DNA of 64,000 nucleotides from the NCBI RefSeq assembly GCF_947498345.1, contig NZ_CANMJY010000015.1:1-64000 (forward strand), given 5' to 3'. Source of the DNA: an uncultured Winogradskyella sp. (lineage in GTDB: Bacteria; Bacteroidota; Bacteroidia; Flavobacteriales; Flavobacteriaceae). The translations under genes were made by a program, and so were the position numbers. The notes beneath the pieces are model-generated. The model saw nothing but the letters and a program-made list of their open reading frames with translations. It had not been told where the DNA came from and did not search any database. Shown here piece by piece: positions 18,221 to 26,981 of the stretch. The first letter of the stretch is position 1. Every line of letters begins with the position of its first letter.

Positions 18221-18927
18221 TCTTTTTGTATAATGAAGATAGCTGGTCTTTTATGAAGATCTTCTTTATTATTTTTCCAATCCTTTGCAGGCAATGTTTT
18301 GATAAACTCTGAGGGCAGTGTGAGGTCGCATGCAACACAAACTCTAGTTTGTGGATGAAGAACCTTAGTTAAATCCTCTAACATCTTCATGTTCCTGTAT
18401 GGGGTTTCTATGAAGATCTGTGATTGATTTTGCTCAAAAGAGAGGCGTTCTAATGCTTTAAGTTTAGTTTTTCGTTCATTTTTATCAATGGGCAAATAAC
18501 CATTAAATGCAAAGCTCTGACCATTCATGCCAGAAGCCATTAACGCTAGTAGTATTGAAGAAGGACCTACTAGCGGTACAACCTTTATGTTCATTTGATG
18601 CGCCAAGTTTACAATATCCGAACCAGGGTCTGCAATAGCTGGGCAACCAGCTTCTGATAATAATCCGATAGACTTGCCTTCAAGACATGGGTTTAAAAAG
18701 GTATTGCGCTCACCTTCAGTAGTATATTTGTTTAAAACATTTAATTTTAATTTTGACTGAGACTTACCAGGTGAAATTCGTTTTATAAAACGACGAGCTG
18801 TTTTTTCATTCTCAACTATATAATAGTCAATATCTTCAATTACTTTTTTAATTGAGATTGGTAACACCTCAAGAGGTGGATTATCACCTAATCGTGTTGG
18901 TATAAGATATAATTTTTCTTTTTTCAA
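18217..18927 (-). CDS. SAM-dependent methyltransferase, RsmI-like (tetrapyrrole methylase family)
   Basis: The 236-residue protein belongs to the tetrapyrrole/RsmI methylase superfamily. It has the strand-loop YLIPTRLGD at the N-terminus, the AdoMet pocket LLSEAGCPAIADPGSDIV, the VPLVGPSSILLALMASG helix, and the late IFIETPYRN. RsmI 2'-O-methylates C1402 of 16S rRNA. This protein lacks the usual N-terminal GTLYVVATPIGN of true RsmI and is probably the second paralogue common in Bacteroidota, so I give no symbol. Its 3' end overlaps that of the lysozyme-like gene by 4 bp, and it follows the sugar dehydrogenase by 4 bp. Confidence 0.85.
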   Translation of the reverse strand: MKKEKLYLIPTRLGDNPPLEVLPISIKKVIEDIDYYIVENEKTARRFIKRISPGKSQSKLKLNVLNKYTTEGERNTFLNPCLEGKSIGLLSEAGCPAIADPGSDIVNLAHQMNIKVVPLVGPSSILLALMASGMNGQSFAFNGYLPIDKNERKTKLKALERLSFEQNQSQIFIETPYRNMKMLEDLTKVLHPQTRVCVACDLTLPSEFIKTLPAKDWKNNKEDLHKRPAIFIIQKD

Positions 18928-18931
18928 TACA

Positions 18932-20305
18932 TTATTTGATTACTAATTTTTTAGTAATAGCACCTCCACTTTCTACTGTAATGGTAATAAAATATAAACC
19001 TGTAGGTGAAGTATTTAAGTCTATATTTTTCTTTAAGGCATTAATATTAGTTTCCGAAAAAATTAAGCTTCCTTTTATATCTACAATAGAAATATTCTGT
19101 ATTTTTTGATTCTTAATAGCGATTTCAAAATTACCAGAAGTGGGATTTGGTGTTATTGTCAAAGAGTTTTCTAACGTGTATTCGTCAATAGATAGTACAG
19201 AGCCTTTTACTCTATATATAGTGCCTCCAATATCAGCAATGTAAAGTTCTTTGTTAATGTCTTCTCCAAAGCTAACCCAGGAGCCTCCAAAATCACCATG
19301 ATTGGTAATATTATAAGAAGCATCCAAAGTACTTATTTGACCATTACCAAAGGTGGCGAAAATATATACGCCAGCAATATCACTGTAAACAGAACCTCTA
19401 TATACATAACCACCTATAACATTACAAAAACAAGGAGGAATTGGATATTCAGCTACAGGAAAGGTTAATGTGCTGGCTGATGGACAGCCAGAGGTATTGA
19501 AGGTATTACTACCTTCGTAGCATCTCCAGCCATAATTTAAGCCAGAAGCAGATATATCAACTTGATTAATTTCTTCAGTTGAGTTTTGCCCTACATCACC
19601 AATCCAAAGTTTGCTATCAGTTAAATCAAAAGAAAAACGCCAAGGGTTACGTAATCCATATGCCCATATCTCATCCCTAGCTGTTGTAACTCCTACAAAA
19701 GGGTTATCTGCAGGAATAGCGTAATTTAGAGGAGGACTAGTTGTTGTATTATCTACATCTATACGGAGCATTTTACCTAATAATGTACTTAAAGTTTGTG
19801 AGCGATTACCAGGGTCACCACCAGAGCCACCATCTCCAGTGCCAATGTATAAATACCCGTCAGGGCCAAATTCAATACAGCCTCCATTGTGATTACCGAA
19901 TGGTTGATCTATGGTTAACAATATTAACTCAGAGCTTGCGTCTGCTGTATTTTCGGTATTTCTTGTAAACCTTGATACTACTGTATCACCTGAGTTATTG
20001 GTGTAATTAACATAAAAATAACCGTTTGCGGTATAATCTGGGTGAAAAGCAACACTCAATAACCCACGTTCTCCACCACTTGAAACCTTGCTAGTAATAT
20101 CAAGAAAATTGGTAGTATTAACAGTGCCGTTAGAGTTTAGTATTTTAATTCTTCCGGCTTGCTCTACTATAAATAAGCGGTCGTCTCCAGCATTTTGTAT
20201 ATCAAGAGGGCTTGAAAAACCGCTTGCGAATGATTCAATTTCGATATTCTGTGTAATACCCATATAAAAACATAGGCAAAGAATTGGTAGTAGTAATTTT
20301 CTCAT
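18932..20305 (-). CDS. Secreted PQQ-type sugar dehydrogenase with T9SS sorting domain
   Basis: The 457-residue protein has a signal peptide (about 1-18, ending GITQ) and a six-bladed glucose/sorbosone dehydrogenase propeller (about 22-365). Typical segments are RLFIVEQAGRI, GGERGLLSVAFHPDY, NHNGGCIEFGPDGYLYIGTGDGG and WRFSFD. The C-terminal T9SS sorting domain (about 378-457) includes ITPNPTSGNFEI and ends KKLVIK. It should cross the outer membrane through the gliding-associated secretion system. Family members oxidise sugars with PQQ, but many Bacteroidota members lack proven activity. It is translated just before the RsmI-like gene, an unexpected pairing probably due to chance. Confidence 0.9.
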   Translation of the reverse strand: MRKLLLPILCLCFYMGITQNIEIESFASGFSSPLDIQNAGDDRLFIVEQAGRIKILNSNGTVNTTNFLDITSKVSSGGERGLLSVAFHPDYTANGYFYVNYTNNSGDTVVSRFTRNTENTADASSELILLTIDQPFGNHNGGCIEFGPDGYLYIGTGDGGSGGDPGNRSQTLSTLLGKMLRIDVDNTTTSPPLNYAIPADNPFVGVTTARDEIWAYGLRNPWRFSFDLTDSKLWIGDVGQNSTEEINQVDISASGLNYGWRCYEGSNTFNTSGCPSASTLTFPVAEYPIPPCFCNVIGGYVYRGSVYSDIAGVYIFATFGNGQISTLDASYNITNHGDFGGSWVSFGEDINKELYIADIGGTIYRVKGSVLSIDEYTLENSLTITPNPTSGNFEIAIKNQKIQNISIVDIKGSLIFSETNINALKKNIDLNTSPTGLYFITITVESGGAITKKLVIK

Positions 20306-20370
20306 AGCGTTAATTTTTAGGGGTGTTTTGCCACTAAATTACAAAAAAACATATAATACTAGGAAATGTA

Positions 20371-20835
20371 TTACAGGTGATTGCGTATTAATTTTTCAGA
20401 GAGTAATTGAGAAGTCGATTTAAGAATATTAAAAACATGTTCAAAATCACTCATATCTCCGTAGTAAGGATCTGGTACATTTTTATTTGAAATCGAAGCA
20501 TTTTCTTCTAAGAATAACTTTACATTACCAATGTCTTTGTTGTTTCTTGCCAGACTAATTATGTTATTATAATTTGAAGCATCCATAGCATAGATATAGT
20601 TAAAAGTGTCAAAATCTGATACTTTAAACTGTCTGGCACTCTGATCGCTAATATCTATTCCATGAGTTTTAGCGACCTTAATAGATCGGGAGTCTGGCAA
20701 GTTTCCAATATGATAAGCCGCTGTCCCTGCTGAATCTATATAAAAACGATCTATAGGAAGTTTTGACTTTAAAATGCCATGAGCAAGTGGTGAACGGCAA
20801 ATATTGCCTAAACACACCATGAGAATACGAGTCAT
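20371..20835 (-). CDS. Low-molecular-weight protein-tyrosine phosphatase
   Basis: The 154-residue enzyme is full length for the LMW-PTP family. The P-loop CLGNICRS has the nucleophile C8 and the phosphate-binding R14, and the general acid D122 is in the loop VPDPYYGD. It hydrolyses phosphotyrosine in the cytoplasm; family members next to BY-kinases control capsule export. No kinase or polysaccharide gene is adjacent here. It starts 11 bp after dnaA ends, so it is on the dnaA transcript. Confidence 0.94.
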   Translation of the reverse strand: MTRILMVCLGNICRSPLAHGILKSKLPIDRFYIDSAGTAAYHIGNLPDSRSIKVAKTHGIDISDQSARQFKVSDFDTFNYIYAMDASNYNNIISLARNNKDIGNVKLFLEENASISNKNVPDPYYGDMSDFEHVFNILKSTSQLLSEKLIRNHL

Positions 20836-20846
20836 GCCATTGAATT

Positions 20847-22274
20847 TTATAGAGATAGTTTTTTAGCTAAATCTTCAACATATTTTCTAAATTGTTTGTC
20901 TGTTGAAGATAAATTATCTACTGTTTTACATGCGTGTAGTACTGTAGCGTGGTCACGTTGACCTATTTGAGATCCAATACTGGCCAATGATGCTTTTGTG
21001 TATTTTTTAGCAAAAAACATGGCTAATTGTCGTGCTTGAACTATATGACGCTTTCGTGTTTTAGATTGAAGCGTGCTTACATCCATTTGGAAATAATCAG
21101 AAACTACTTTTTGTATATAATCGATAGATACTTCACGTTTAGTATTTTTAACGAATTTCTCTACGATATCTTTTGCGAGGTTAATGGTAATTTCCTTTTT
21201 GTTGAAAGATGATTGTGCAATTAACGATATAATGGCTCCTTCTAGCTCTCTTACGTTAGTTTTAATATGCTTGGCAACATATTCAATAATCTCTTCAGGC
21301 ATTTCTACACCATCTCTATACAACTTGTTCTTAAGTATAGAAACTCGGGTTTCAAAATCTGGGGTTTGTAATTCTGCAGAAAGTCCCCATTTAAATCGCG
21401 ATAAGAGACGTTGTTCTATATCTTGCATATCTACAGGTGCTTTATCACTTGTTAACACTACTTGCTTGCCATTTTGGTGTAAGTGGTTAAAAATATGGAA
21501 AAACACATCTTGAGTGCCTGTTTTACCTGATAAGAATTGTACATCGTCAATAATAAGTACATCAATGATTTGATAGAAGTGAATAAAGTCATTTCTATTA
21601 TTCTTTTTTACTGAATCTATATACTGTTGGGTAAATTTCTCTGCTGAGATATATAAAACTGTTTTTTCTGGGTATTTATCTTTAATATCAACACCAATGG
21701 CATGAGCCAAGTGCGTTTTTCCTAAACCAACACCACCAAAAATTAAAAGGGGGTTAAATGATGTACCGCCAGGTTTATTTGCTACAGCAATACCTGCATT
21801 TCTGGCCAGGCGGTTAGAATCTCCTTCTAAGAAATTTTCAAATGTATAACTTGGGTTTAATTGCGATTCAATCTTTACATTTCTAATACCCGGAATTACA
21901 AAAGGATTTTTTAGCTCTGGGCTTTTATTATTAAAAGGAACATCTACATCTTGAGATTTTACAGGAGTTCTATTAGAACTTGGTATCTTCTCAGTAAATG
22001 GTTGTTTATTGCCATAGGTGTTTTCCATTTTAATAACATAAACCAACTTAGCATCTTCTCCGAGCTCTTTAGTTAGCGAAACTTTCAAGATTTTCACATA
22101 ATGCTCTTCTAGCCACTCATAGAAAAATTTACTAGGTACCTGAATACTCAATGCATTACCAGAAAGTTTTACAGCTTGTATAGGTTCAAACCAAGTTTTG
22201 TAGGCTTGTGGTTGTATATTATCTTTTATAAAGGCGAGACAATTACTCCATACAGATTCCGCTGTGATATCCAT
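20847..22274 (-). CDS. dnaA: Chromosomal replication initiator protein DnaA
   Basis: DnaA binds DnaA boxes and melts oriC to start replication. The 475-residue protein has domain I (1-90, SVWSNCLAFIKD), a short linker domain II, and the AAA+ domain III with Walker A GGVGLGKT (180-187) and Walker B IIDDVQF (about 238-245). The helix-turn-helix domain IV has the signature QIGQRDHATVLHA near residues 439-451. It is followed by the phosphatase gene. Its leader carries an intrinsic-terminator-like hairpin (22311-22337) and two near-consensus DnaA boxes, so autoregulation is plausible. Confidence 0.98.
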   Translation of the reverse strand: MDITAESVWSNCLAFIKDNIQPQAYKTWFEPIQAVKLSGNALSIQVPSKFFYEWLEEHYVKILKVSLTKELGEDAKLVYVIKMENTYGNKQPFTEKIPSSNRTPVKSQDVDVPFNNKSPELKNPFVIPGIRNVKIESQLNPSYTFENFLEGDSNRLARNAGIAVANKPGGTSFNPLLIFGGVGLGKTHLAHAIGVDIKDKYPEKTVLYISAEKFTQQYIDSVKKNNRNDFIHFYQIIDVLIIDDVQFLSGKTGTQDVFFHIFNHLHQNGKQVVLTSDKAPVDMQDIEQRLLSRFKWGLSAELQTPDFETRVSILKNKLYRDGVEMPEEIIEYVAKHIKTNVRELEGAIISLIAQSSFNKKEITINLAKDIVEKFVKNTKREVSIDYIQKVVSDYFQMDVSTLQSKTRKRHIVQARQLAMFFAKKYTKASLASIGSQIGQRDHATVLHACKTVDNLSSTDKQFRKYVEDLAKKLSL

Positions 22275-22310
22275 TCGTTAAGTTAAATTTTCGTTGTTAG
22301 TTAGATTAGC

Positions 22311-22337
22311 AAAAAAAAAGAGAATTAGGATTCTCTT
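22311..22337 (-). terminator. Intrinsic-terminator hairpin in the dnaA leader
   Basis: On the minus strand AAGAGAAT-CCTA-ATTCTCTT forms a perfect 8-bp stem with a tetraloop, directly followed by seven more T. No minus-strand gene ends between here and yigZ (which ends at 22874). The terminator sits 37-63 bp before the dnaA ATG, so it could attenuate dnaA transcription or stop antisense transcripts coming from the thioesterase region. Confidence 0.6.
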
Positions 22338-22344
22338 GTAGTTT

Positions 22345-22368
22345 TGTGCATGACAAATATGTGAACAA
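22345..22368 (-). promoter_or_regulatory. Two near-consensus DnaA boxes upstream of dnaA
   Basis: On the minus strand TCATGCACA (22345-22353) and TTGTTCACA (22360-22368) each differ by one base from TTATNCACA, lie in the same orientation 15 bp apart, and sit in very AT-rich DNA. They could serve autorepression of dnaA or be part of an origin. Two boxes alone are weak evidence for oriC. Confidence 0.3.
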
Positions 22369-22471
22369 AATTCTTAAAAAAAAAATCAAATATTATTGAA
22401 TATTTAGAATTTTTTTATCATGTTTAAAACTTGTTGAAATTACAAATTTTTTCTTAAACCGTCCAACAAAA

Positions 22472-22879
22472 ATGAATTTTAATGAAACAAAAATAAGGGT
22501 TCGCTATGGTGAGACAGACCAGATGGGCGTTGTATACCATGCTAATTATGCTGTTTATTTTGAGGTTGGCAGAACTGAGTGGCTGCGTGAGTTTGGACTG
22601 AGCTATAGTGGTATGGAAGCGGAAGGCATTATGCTTCCTGTGATTTCTTTATCTATAAATTACAAAAATTCAGCACGTTATGACGATGTTCTTAAAGTAA
22701 AAACTACATTAAAAAAGATGCCTACTGCATCTATTGAGTTTGAGTATGAACTACGAAATCAAGCCAATGATTTACTGGCAATTGGGCATACAGTTTTAGC
22801 TTTTATTGATAAAGAACGCAATAGACCTACGCGTTGTCCAAAATACCTTTTAGATAAACTGCAAAATTATTCGTTATAA
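22472..22879 (+). CDS. Acyl-CoA thioesterase, hotdog fold (YbgC/FadM type)
   Basis: This 135-residue protein is a single hotdog domain of the 4-hydroxybenzoyl-CoA thioesterase group. It has the catalytic signature RYGETDQMGVVYHANYAVYF (about residues 11-30, Asp in ETDQMG) and the ARYDDVLKV strand. It hydrolyses acyl-CoA or acyl-ACP thioesters in the cytoplasm; substrate length cannot be read. It diverges from dnaA, a gene order I recall from other flavobacteria. Its 3' end overlaps that of the convergent yigZ by 6 bp. Confidence 0.9.
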   Translation: MNFNETKIRVRYGETDQMGVVYHANYAVYFEVGRTEWLREFGLSYSGMEAEGIMLPVISLSINYKNSARYDDVLKVKTTLKKMPTASIEFEYELRNQANDLLAIGHTVLAFIDKERNRPTRCPKYLLDKLQNYSL

Positions 22880-23491
22880 TTCACGTATTTCAATACCAAA
22901 AAACGCATTAAAAAGTTTAAATACTTTATTACTGTTGCCTTTTCTGACAGAGATTTCCAACAAGCAATTGTGCTCTAATGTTTGATTGATGATTTCAGCT
23001 CGATTTTCTTTCAACATTCGCATTACCTTACTCATGTTTTTGTATTCAAATTTGAGTTCAAAATTTTTGTCAATAGTCTTTTCTATGATTTTTGAAGCTT
23101 CTAAAGCTAATTGCGCTCCGGTTCTGTACGCATTAATCAAACCGCCTACACCAAGTTTTACACCACCATAATAACGGATGACCACTATGAGGATATTGGT
23201 CACTCCGAAAGATTGTATTTGTCCATATATGGGCATTCCGGCAGAATTGTTTGGCTCTCCATCATCATTTGCTCTATGCTTCATAGTTTCTGTTTCTATA
23301 CCTATTTGATAAGCATAACACCAGTGACGTGCTGAGTAATGTTGTTTTTTTAAAGTTTCGATATGAATTTTTACTTGAGCTTCAGTAGTTACTGGAAAAG
23401 CAAACCCATAAAACTTACTGTTTTTATCTTTAAAAATTTCTCCTTGAGAAGGTGTTAATATTGTTTTGTATGTATCCTTAATTTCCATCAT
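22874..23491 (-). CDS. YigZ/IMPACT family protein
   Basis: The 205-residue protein has the IMPACT N-terminal (UPF0029) domain. Signature segments are DKNSKFYGFAFPV, the ARHWCYAYQIG strand, and DDGEPNNSAGMPI followed by VVIRYYGGVKLGVGGL. A C-terminal DUF1949-like ferredoxin-fold half completes it. Members are single-copy and widely conserved; proposed links are to translation or proline metabolism, none firmly shown in bacteria. The start overlaps the 3' end of the transporter gene by 14 bp, so the two are one transcript. Confidence 0.9.
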   Translation of the reverse strand: MMEIKDTYKTILTPSQGEIFKDKNSKFYGFAFPVTTEAQVKIHIETLKKQHYSARHWCYAYQIGIETETMKHRANDDGEPNNSAGMPIYGQIQSFGVTNILIVVIRYYGGVKLGVGGLINAYRTGAQLALEASKIIEKTIDKNFELKFEYKNMSKVMRMLKENRAEIINQTLEHNCLLEISVRKGNSNKVFKLFNAFFGIEIREL

Positions 23492-24335
23492 TAAGTGTTA
23501 CTAAAATAATTGAAAGTATAGCAGTAGTTATACCTAACCAGTTTTTTGCGGATATTTTTTCTCTAAAAAGTATTAAGCCTATTAATGTTGTAAAGGCAAC
23601 AATAATAACATTGTTAATAGTGAATATAGAAGAACTCTCAAAACCTTCAACACGTAATGCTTTTAAAAGAAAAAACACAGAGCTGTAATTTGCTATGCCT
23701 AGTGCAATACCAAAAGGTATGCTTTTTAATTTAAAATGCTGATTTTCCTTAATTGACTTGTAGCCCAAAATAAAAACCCCAATACTACCAGCAATTCCAA
23801 ATATTATAGCTAGGAATAACTGCATTTGATTTTTTGGGGCAAAATGATTGACAGAAGTATCTATGATACCAGATCCAAAAAATAAAATAGTTGGCAGGTA
23901 TAGGGATTGCTTTAGAACTGTATCGCCTTTCTGTTTTATTGAAGTTAAATAAACTGCGACTAAGGCCAAAATGACTCCAACAACTTTTAAAGTTCCTGTA
24001 CTTTCGTTGTATATAAAAATACCAAATAAAATGGGGATGATAACGCTCATTTTACTAGCGACAGAAACCACAGAAAGGCCATTTCTTTGTGCAGTTAGCG
24101 CCATAACATAGAATATACTTATAAAAAGAAAGCCTAATGTTATTGCAGCAAAAAACCAGTTGGTATACAAAATTTCTATACTAATATTGCCTTGATAAAG
24201 TAAAGAACCGCTGGTAAAAGCAGTAAAGTAATTAACAACTATAGCTTGTAAAGTATTTATTTTAAACTTGTCAAAGAGTTTAAATAACACAAAAATTGCC
24301 ATCGATGATAATGTACTGAAAAGTAAATAGATCAA
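23478..24335 (-). CDS. EamA/DMT family transporter
   Basis: The 285-residue protein has about ten hydrophobic helices arranged as two five-helix halves, the drug/metabolite transporter topology (EamA repeats, for example GLSVVSVASKMSVIIPILFG in half one and SSIFTINNVIIVAFTTLIG in half two). It would export small metabolites across the inner membrane. The operon HAD phosphatase-transporter-yigZ has tight overlaps (4 and 14 bp). The substrate is unknown. Confidence 0.85.
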   Translation of the reverse strand: MIYLLFSTLSSMAIFVLFKLFDKFKINTLQAIVVNYFTAFTSGSLLYQGNISIEILYTNWFFAAITLGFLFISIFYVMALTAQRNGLSVVSVASKMSVIIPILFGIFIYNESTGTLKVVGVILALVAVYLTSIKQKGDTVLKQSLYLPTILFFGSGIIDTSVNHFAPKNQMQLFLAIIFGIAGSIGVFILGYKSIKENQHFKLKSIPFGIALGIANYSSVFFLLKALRVEGFESSSIFTINNVIIVAFTTLIGLILFREKISAKNWLGITTAILSIILVTLNDGN

Positions 24336-24943
24336 AAGAGCGCTTTTTTGATTTCAAAAAGATTAACAATATCTTCTTGGGTTTCGTTAATATTCCAAAC
24401 ATTAATTCCCAAAGATAGAGCTGCATCAGTGTTTTCTTTAGTGTCATCTACAAAAAGGCATTCTTTTGGATCTAGGTGATTTTCTTGCAAAACAAATTCA
24501 AAAACATCATTATTGGGTTTTCTAAGATGTATTTCTTGTGAAAGATAGAATTTATCAAAACATTGCTTAAAATCATTATAAAAGTCAACATTAGCTTTAA
24601 TAAAATCAATATGCATATCGTTAGTATTGCTTAAAAGTATAAGCTTATAATTACCACTTTGCGCCAAATTTTTAATAAAATTTAAACGCTGTTTTGGAAA
24701 GTCTTTGATAATATAATTCCAGGCACTAACAATATCTGACCTACTCAAATTTGAAAATTTTGAAGTGTAAAAATCAATAAACTCTGAAGTAGAAATTTTG
24801 CCAATTTCATATCGAATGTTAACATTAATCATATCGTTATCAAATGCATCTAGTTTAAAAAGGTTGAGCGCGTTTTGCATTGCACCTTCTTTGTCTAAGT
24901 TGATAAATACATCTCCAAAATCGAATATTAGTGTTTTAATCAT
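24332..24943 (-). CDS. HAD-superfamily phosphatase (YihX-like)
   Basis: The 203-residue protein has the HAD core. Motif I is IFDFGDVF with nucleophile D8; the usual second aspartate position is glycine, as in the YihX-like FDLGN group. Motif II is the serine in LLSNTND, motif III the lysine in HLRKPNND, and motif IV is CLFVDDTKEN. The helical cap between motifs I and II is of the C1 type. YihX dephosphorylates glucose-1-phosphate; that specificity is not provable here. It heads the operon with the DMT transporter and yigZ. Confidence 0.87.
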   Translation of the reverse strand: MIKTLIFDFGDVFINLDKEGAMQNALNLFKLDAFDNDMINVNIRYEIGKISTSEFIDFYTSKFSNLSRSDIVSAWNYIIKDFPKQRLNFIKNLAQSGNYKLILLSNTNDMHIDFIKANVDFYNDFKQCFDKFYLSQEIHLRKPNNDVFEFVLQENHLDPKECLFVDDTKENTDAALSLGINVWNINETQEDIVNLFEIKKALF

Positions 24944-24973
24944 ATTGTTGTTTTAGTAAAAGCGATAATCGTA

Positions 24974-25978
24974 TTAGTTGTTTGTGTAAGTTTTTAATAC
25001 ATCATTTTCTATTTCATGCTCAGAAATTAACTGCCCTTTTAGTATAGGAGCTTTTACACCAGATTTAAATTCCATACGCCCAATAAAAACCCGTGCTTCA
25101 TCCCATAAGTTTTCATCTATAAATGCCTGAAGTGTTTTTGATCCGCCTTCAACAATAACGGAATTTATATCCTCTTTATATAAGATAGTGGTAATTTGGC
25201 GTGTTATTGATTGATTAAAATCAAGAACTTTTTTCAAAACCCTTATGGTTTTGGCTTCATCATTAAAAACCCTAAAATCAGCAGCTAATTTTTGGTCTTT
25301 ATCTATAACTATTCTAATAGGGTTGTTCCCCTTCCAGGCTCTAACTGTTAAACTCGGGTTGTCTTTTAAAACAGTATTATTACCAATCAAAATGGCTTGC
25401 TCTTCTGCACGCCATTTATGCACTAACTGTCTTGAATATTGATTAGTGATCCAAACTGGTTTCTGTTCGTTTTTAAATTTTGGTGCTATATAGCCATCTG
25501 TAGTCTCAGCCCATTTTAAAATAATATAAGGACGTTTTTTATTGTGAAATGTAAAAAAGCGTTTATGATGATTTTTACACGCGTTTTCTAAAACACCTAC
25601 GATAACTTTACAACCAGCAGCTTTAAGTTTAGCAATACCTTTGCCAGCAACTTCTGGGTTATTATCTACGCATCCTATAACAACCTTAGGGATACGATAC
25701 TCTATGATTAGATCACTACAGGGGGGAGTCTTACCAAAGTGACTACAAGGCTCTAAGGTTACGTAGAGCGTGCTTTTTTTTAATAAAGATTTATTGTCTA
25801 CAGATTTAATGGCGTTAACCTCTGCATGATTACGTCCATAAGAACTAGTAAAACCTTCTCCAATGATAGTGTCATTGTAGACCACAACTGCACCAACCAT
25901 TGGATTTGGTTGTGTTGTACCCAAGCCATTTTTTGCAATTTGCAAACAGCGTTTAATGTAAGTTTCGTGGTGGCTCAA
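24974..25978 (-). CDS. ribD: Bifunctional riboflavin biosynthesis protein RibD
   Basis: RibD carries out the second and third steps of riboflavin synthesis from GTP: deamination of the pyrimidine, then NADPH-dependent reduction of the ribose. The 334-residue protein has the cytidine-deaminase-like N-terminal domain with zinc ligands H51 (HAEVNAI), C78 and C87 (EPCSHFGKTPPC). The C-terminal reductase domain starts near 150 (RPYIILKWAETTDGYIAP) and includes VIVEGGSKTL. It directly abuts the LEA-like lipoprotein gene upstream. Other rib genes are not in this window. Confidence 0.95.
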   Translation of the reverse strand: MSHHETYIKRCLQIAKNGLGTTQPNPMVGAVVVYNDTIIGEGFTSSYGRNHAEVNAIKSVDNKSLLKKSTLYVTLEPCSHFGKTPPCSDLIIEYRIPKVVIGCVDNNPEVAGKGIAKLKAAGCKVIVGVLENACKNHHKRFFTFHNKKRPYIILKWAETTDGYIAPKFKNEQKPVWITNQYSRQLVHKWRAEEQAILIGNNTVLKDNPSLTVRAWKGNNPIRIVIDKDQKLAADFRVFNDEAKTIRVLKKVLDFNQSITRQITTILYKEDINSVIVEGGSKTLQAFIDENLWDEARVFIGRMEFKSGVKAPILKGQLISEHEIENDVLKTYTNN

Positions 25979-26437
25979 TTATAATTTTATTTTTATGTCT
26001 TGAGTTTTATCTACAGTGTAGGTTGAGGAATATCCTAAAACTTTATACTTAATCTCACCTTTATATTGCACTTTTAGTTTCTGAGAAATTAAACTACCCA
26101 ATAAACTACCAAGATTTTTTTTGTCAATAATACTATCACTAGCTACAGCTACAATTAAGGGAATGGTAAAATTTTCTTTAGAAGGCACTTTAAATTCGTC
26201 TGAAACTACTGTGGCAACTTCAGTATTGTTAACATATACCTTAAGGTCTTCTGCCTTTAAAACACCTCCAACATCATTTGGGTTGGTAAATAAGGCCTCA
26301 GCTTTAAAAGTTATAGACTCTATGTTAGAATTAACAACCTTAATGTTCTCTATCCCTAAAAATTTAGGTTGTTCAGTTACAGTACAGTTGAAAAGTAGTG
26401 TAAAAAATAACGAAATGAATACAATTCTTTTAGTCAT
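25979..26437 (-). CDS. LEA type 2-like lipoprotein
   Basis: The 152-residue protein has a lipoprotein signal (lipobox LFNC, cysteine 18). The mature domain has the look of a WHy/LEA14-type beta sandwich: alternating hydrophobic strands around FKAEALFTNPNDVGGVLKAEDLKV, TIPLIVAVAS and YKGEIKYKV. In LEA-2 proteins the N-P-N turn is typical. It is probably anchored on the periplasmic side of a membrane. Its stop codon directly abuts the ribD start codon, but no functional link to riboflavin is apparent. Confidence 0.75.
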   Translation of the reverse strand: MTKRIVFISLFFTLLFNCTVTEQPKFLGIENIKVVNSNIESITFKAEALFTNPNDVGGVLKAEDLKVYVNNTEVATVVSDEFKVPSKENFTIPLIVAVASDSIIDKKNLGSLLGSLISQKLKVQYKGEIKYKVLGYSSTYTVDKTQDIKIKL

Positions 26438-26488
26438 AAAATGTGAATTATCTATATCTTCGATGCAGTCTGAAAAATTATTTTTTTA

Positions 26489-26980
26489 ATGTGTAAAGAT
26501 ACTATTGTTATTCGAGAAATAGAACTCAGGGACAATCCAAAGATTGCCAAAGCTATTCGTTCAGTTTTAATAGAATTTGGTGTACCAAAAGTCGGTACTG
26601 CATACGAAGACAAAGCTTTAGATTGTATGACTGAAACCTACGATATGCCTCGCAAAGTCTATTTTGTTGTCGAAAAAGGAAACGAAATTATTGGAGGTGC
26701 AGGCATATCACCTTTAAATAATTACGAAGGTAATGTTTGTGAATTGCAAAAAATGTACTTTATGCCTGAAGCCAGAGGGAAGGGTTTAGGTACTAAAATG
26801 ATGGAGAAATGTCTCGATTTTGCGAAACAAGCAGGTTTTGATAAATGCTATTTAGAAACTATGCCATATATGGATGATGCCAGAAAACTGTATAAAAAAG
26901 TAGGCTTTGAGTTTATTGATAAACCCATGGGAGATACAGGACATTATTCTTGTACTGTTTGGATGATAAAAGATTTATAG
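26489..26980 (+). CDS. GNAT family N-acetyltransferase
   Basis: The 163-residue protein is a complete GNAT domain. Strands beta1-3 occupy the N-half (IVIREIELRDNPKIAKAI at the start). The acetyl-CoA motif A ELQKMYFMPEARGKGLGTKM lies at about 88-107, and motif B (KLYKKVGFEF) is near the end. The length and the KVYFVVEKGNEIIGGAGI segment fit small-molecule or amino-acid acetyltransferases. The following prmC gene starts 1 bp after its stop codon, so they are co-transcribed. The acceptor is unknown. Confidence 0.9.
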   Translation: MCKDTIVIREIELRDNPKIAKAIRSVLIEFGVPKVGTAYEDKALDCMTETYDMPRKVYFVVEKGNEIIGGAGISPLNNYEGNVCELQKMYFMPEARGKGLGTKMMEKCLDFAKQAGFDKCYLETMPYMDDARKLYKKVGFEFIDKPMGDTGHYSCTVWMIKDL

Positions 26981-26981
26981 A

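Noticed and set aside
22275..22471. Calling oriC at the dnaA upstream region
   Set aside because: Only two imperfect DnaA boxes are present and no cluster or GC-skew can be evaluated; reported only as a possible autoregulatory site.
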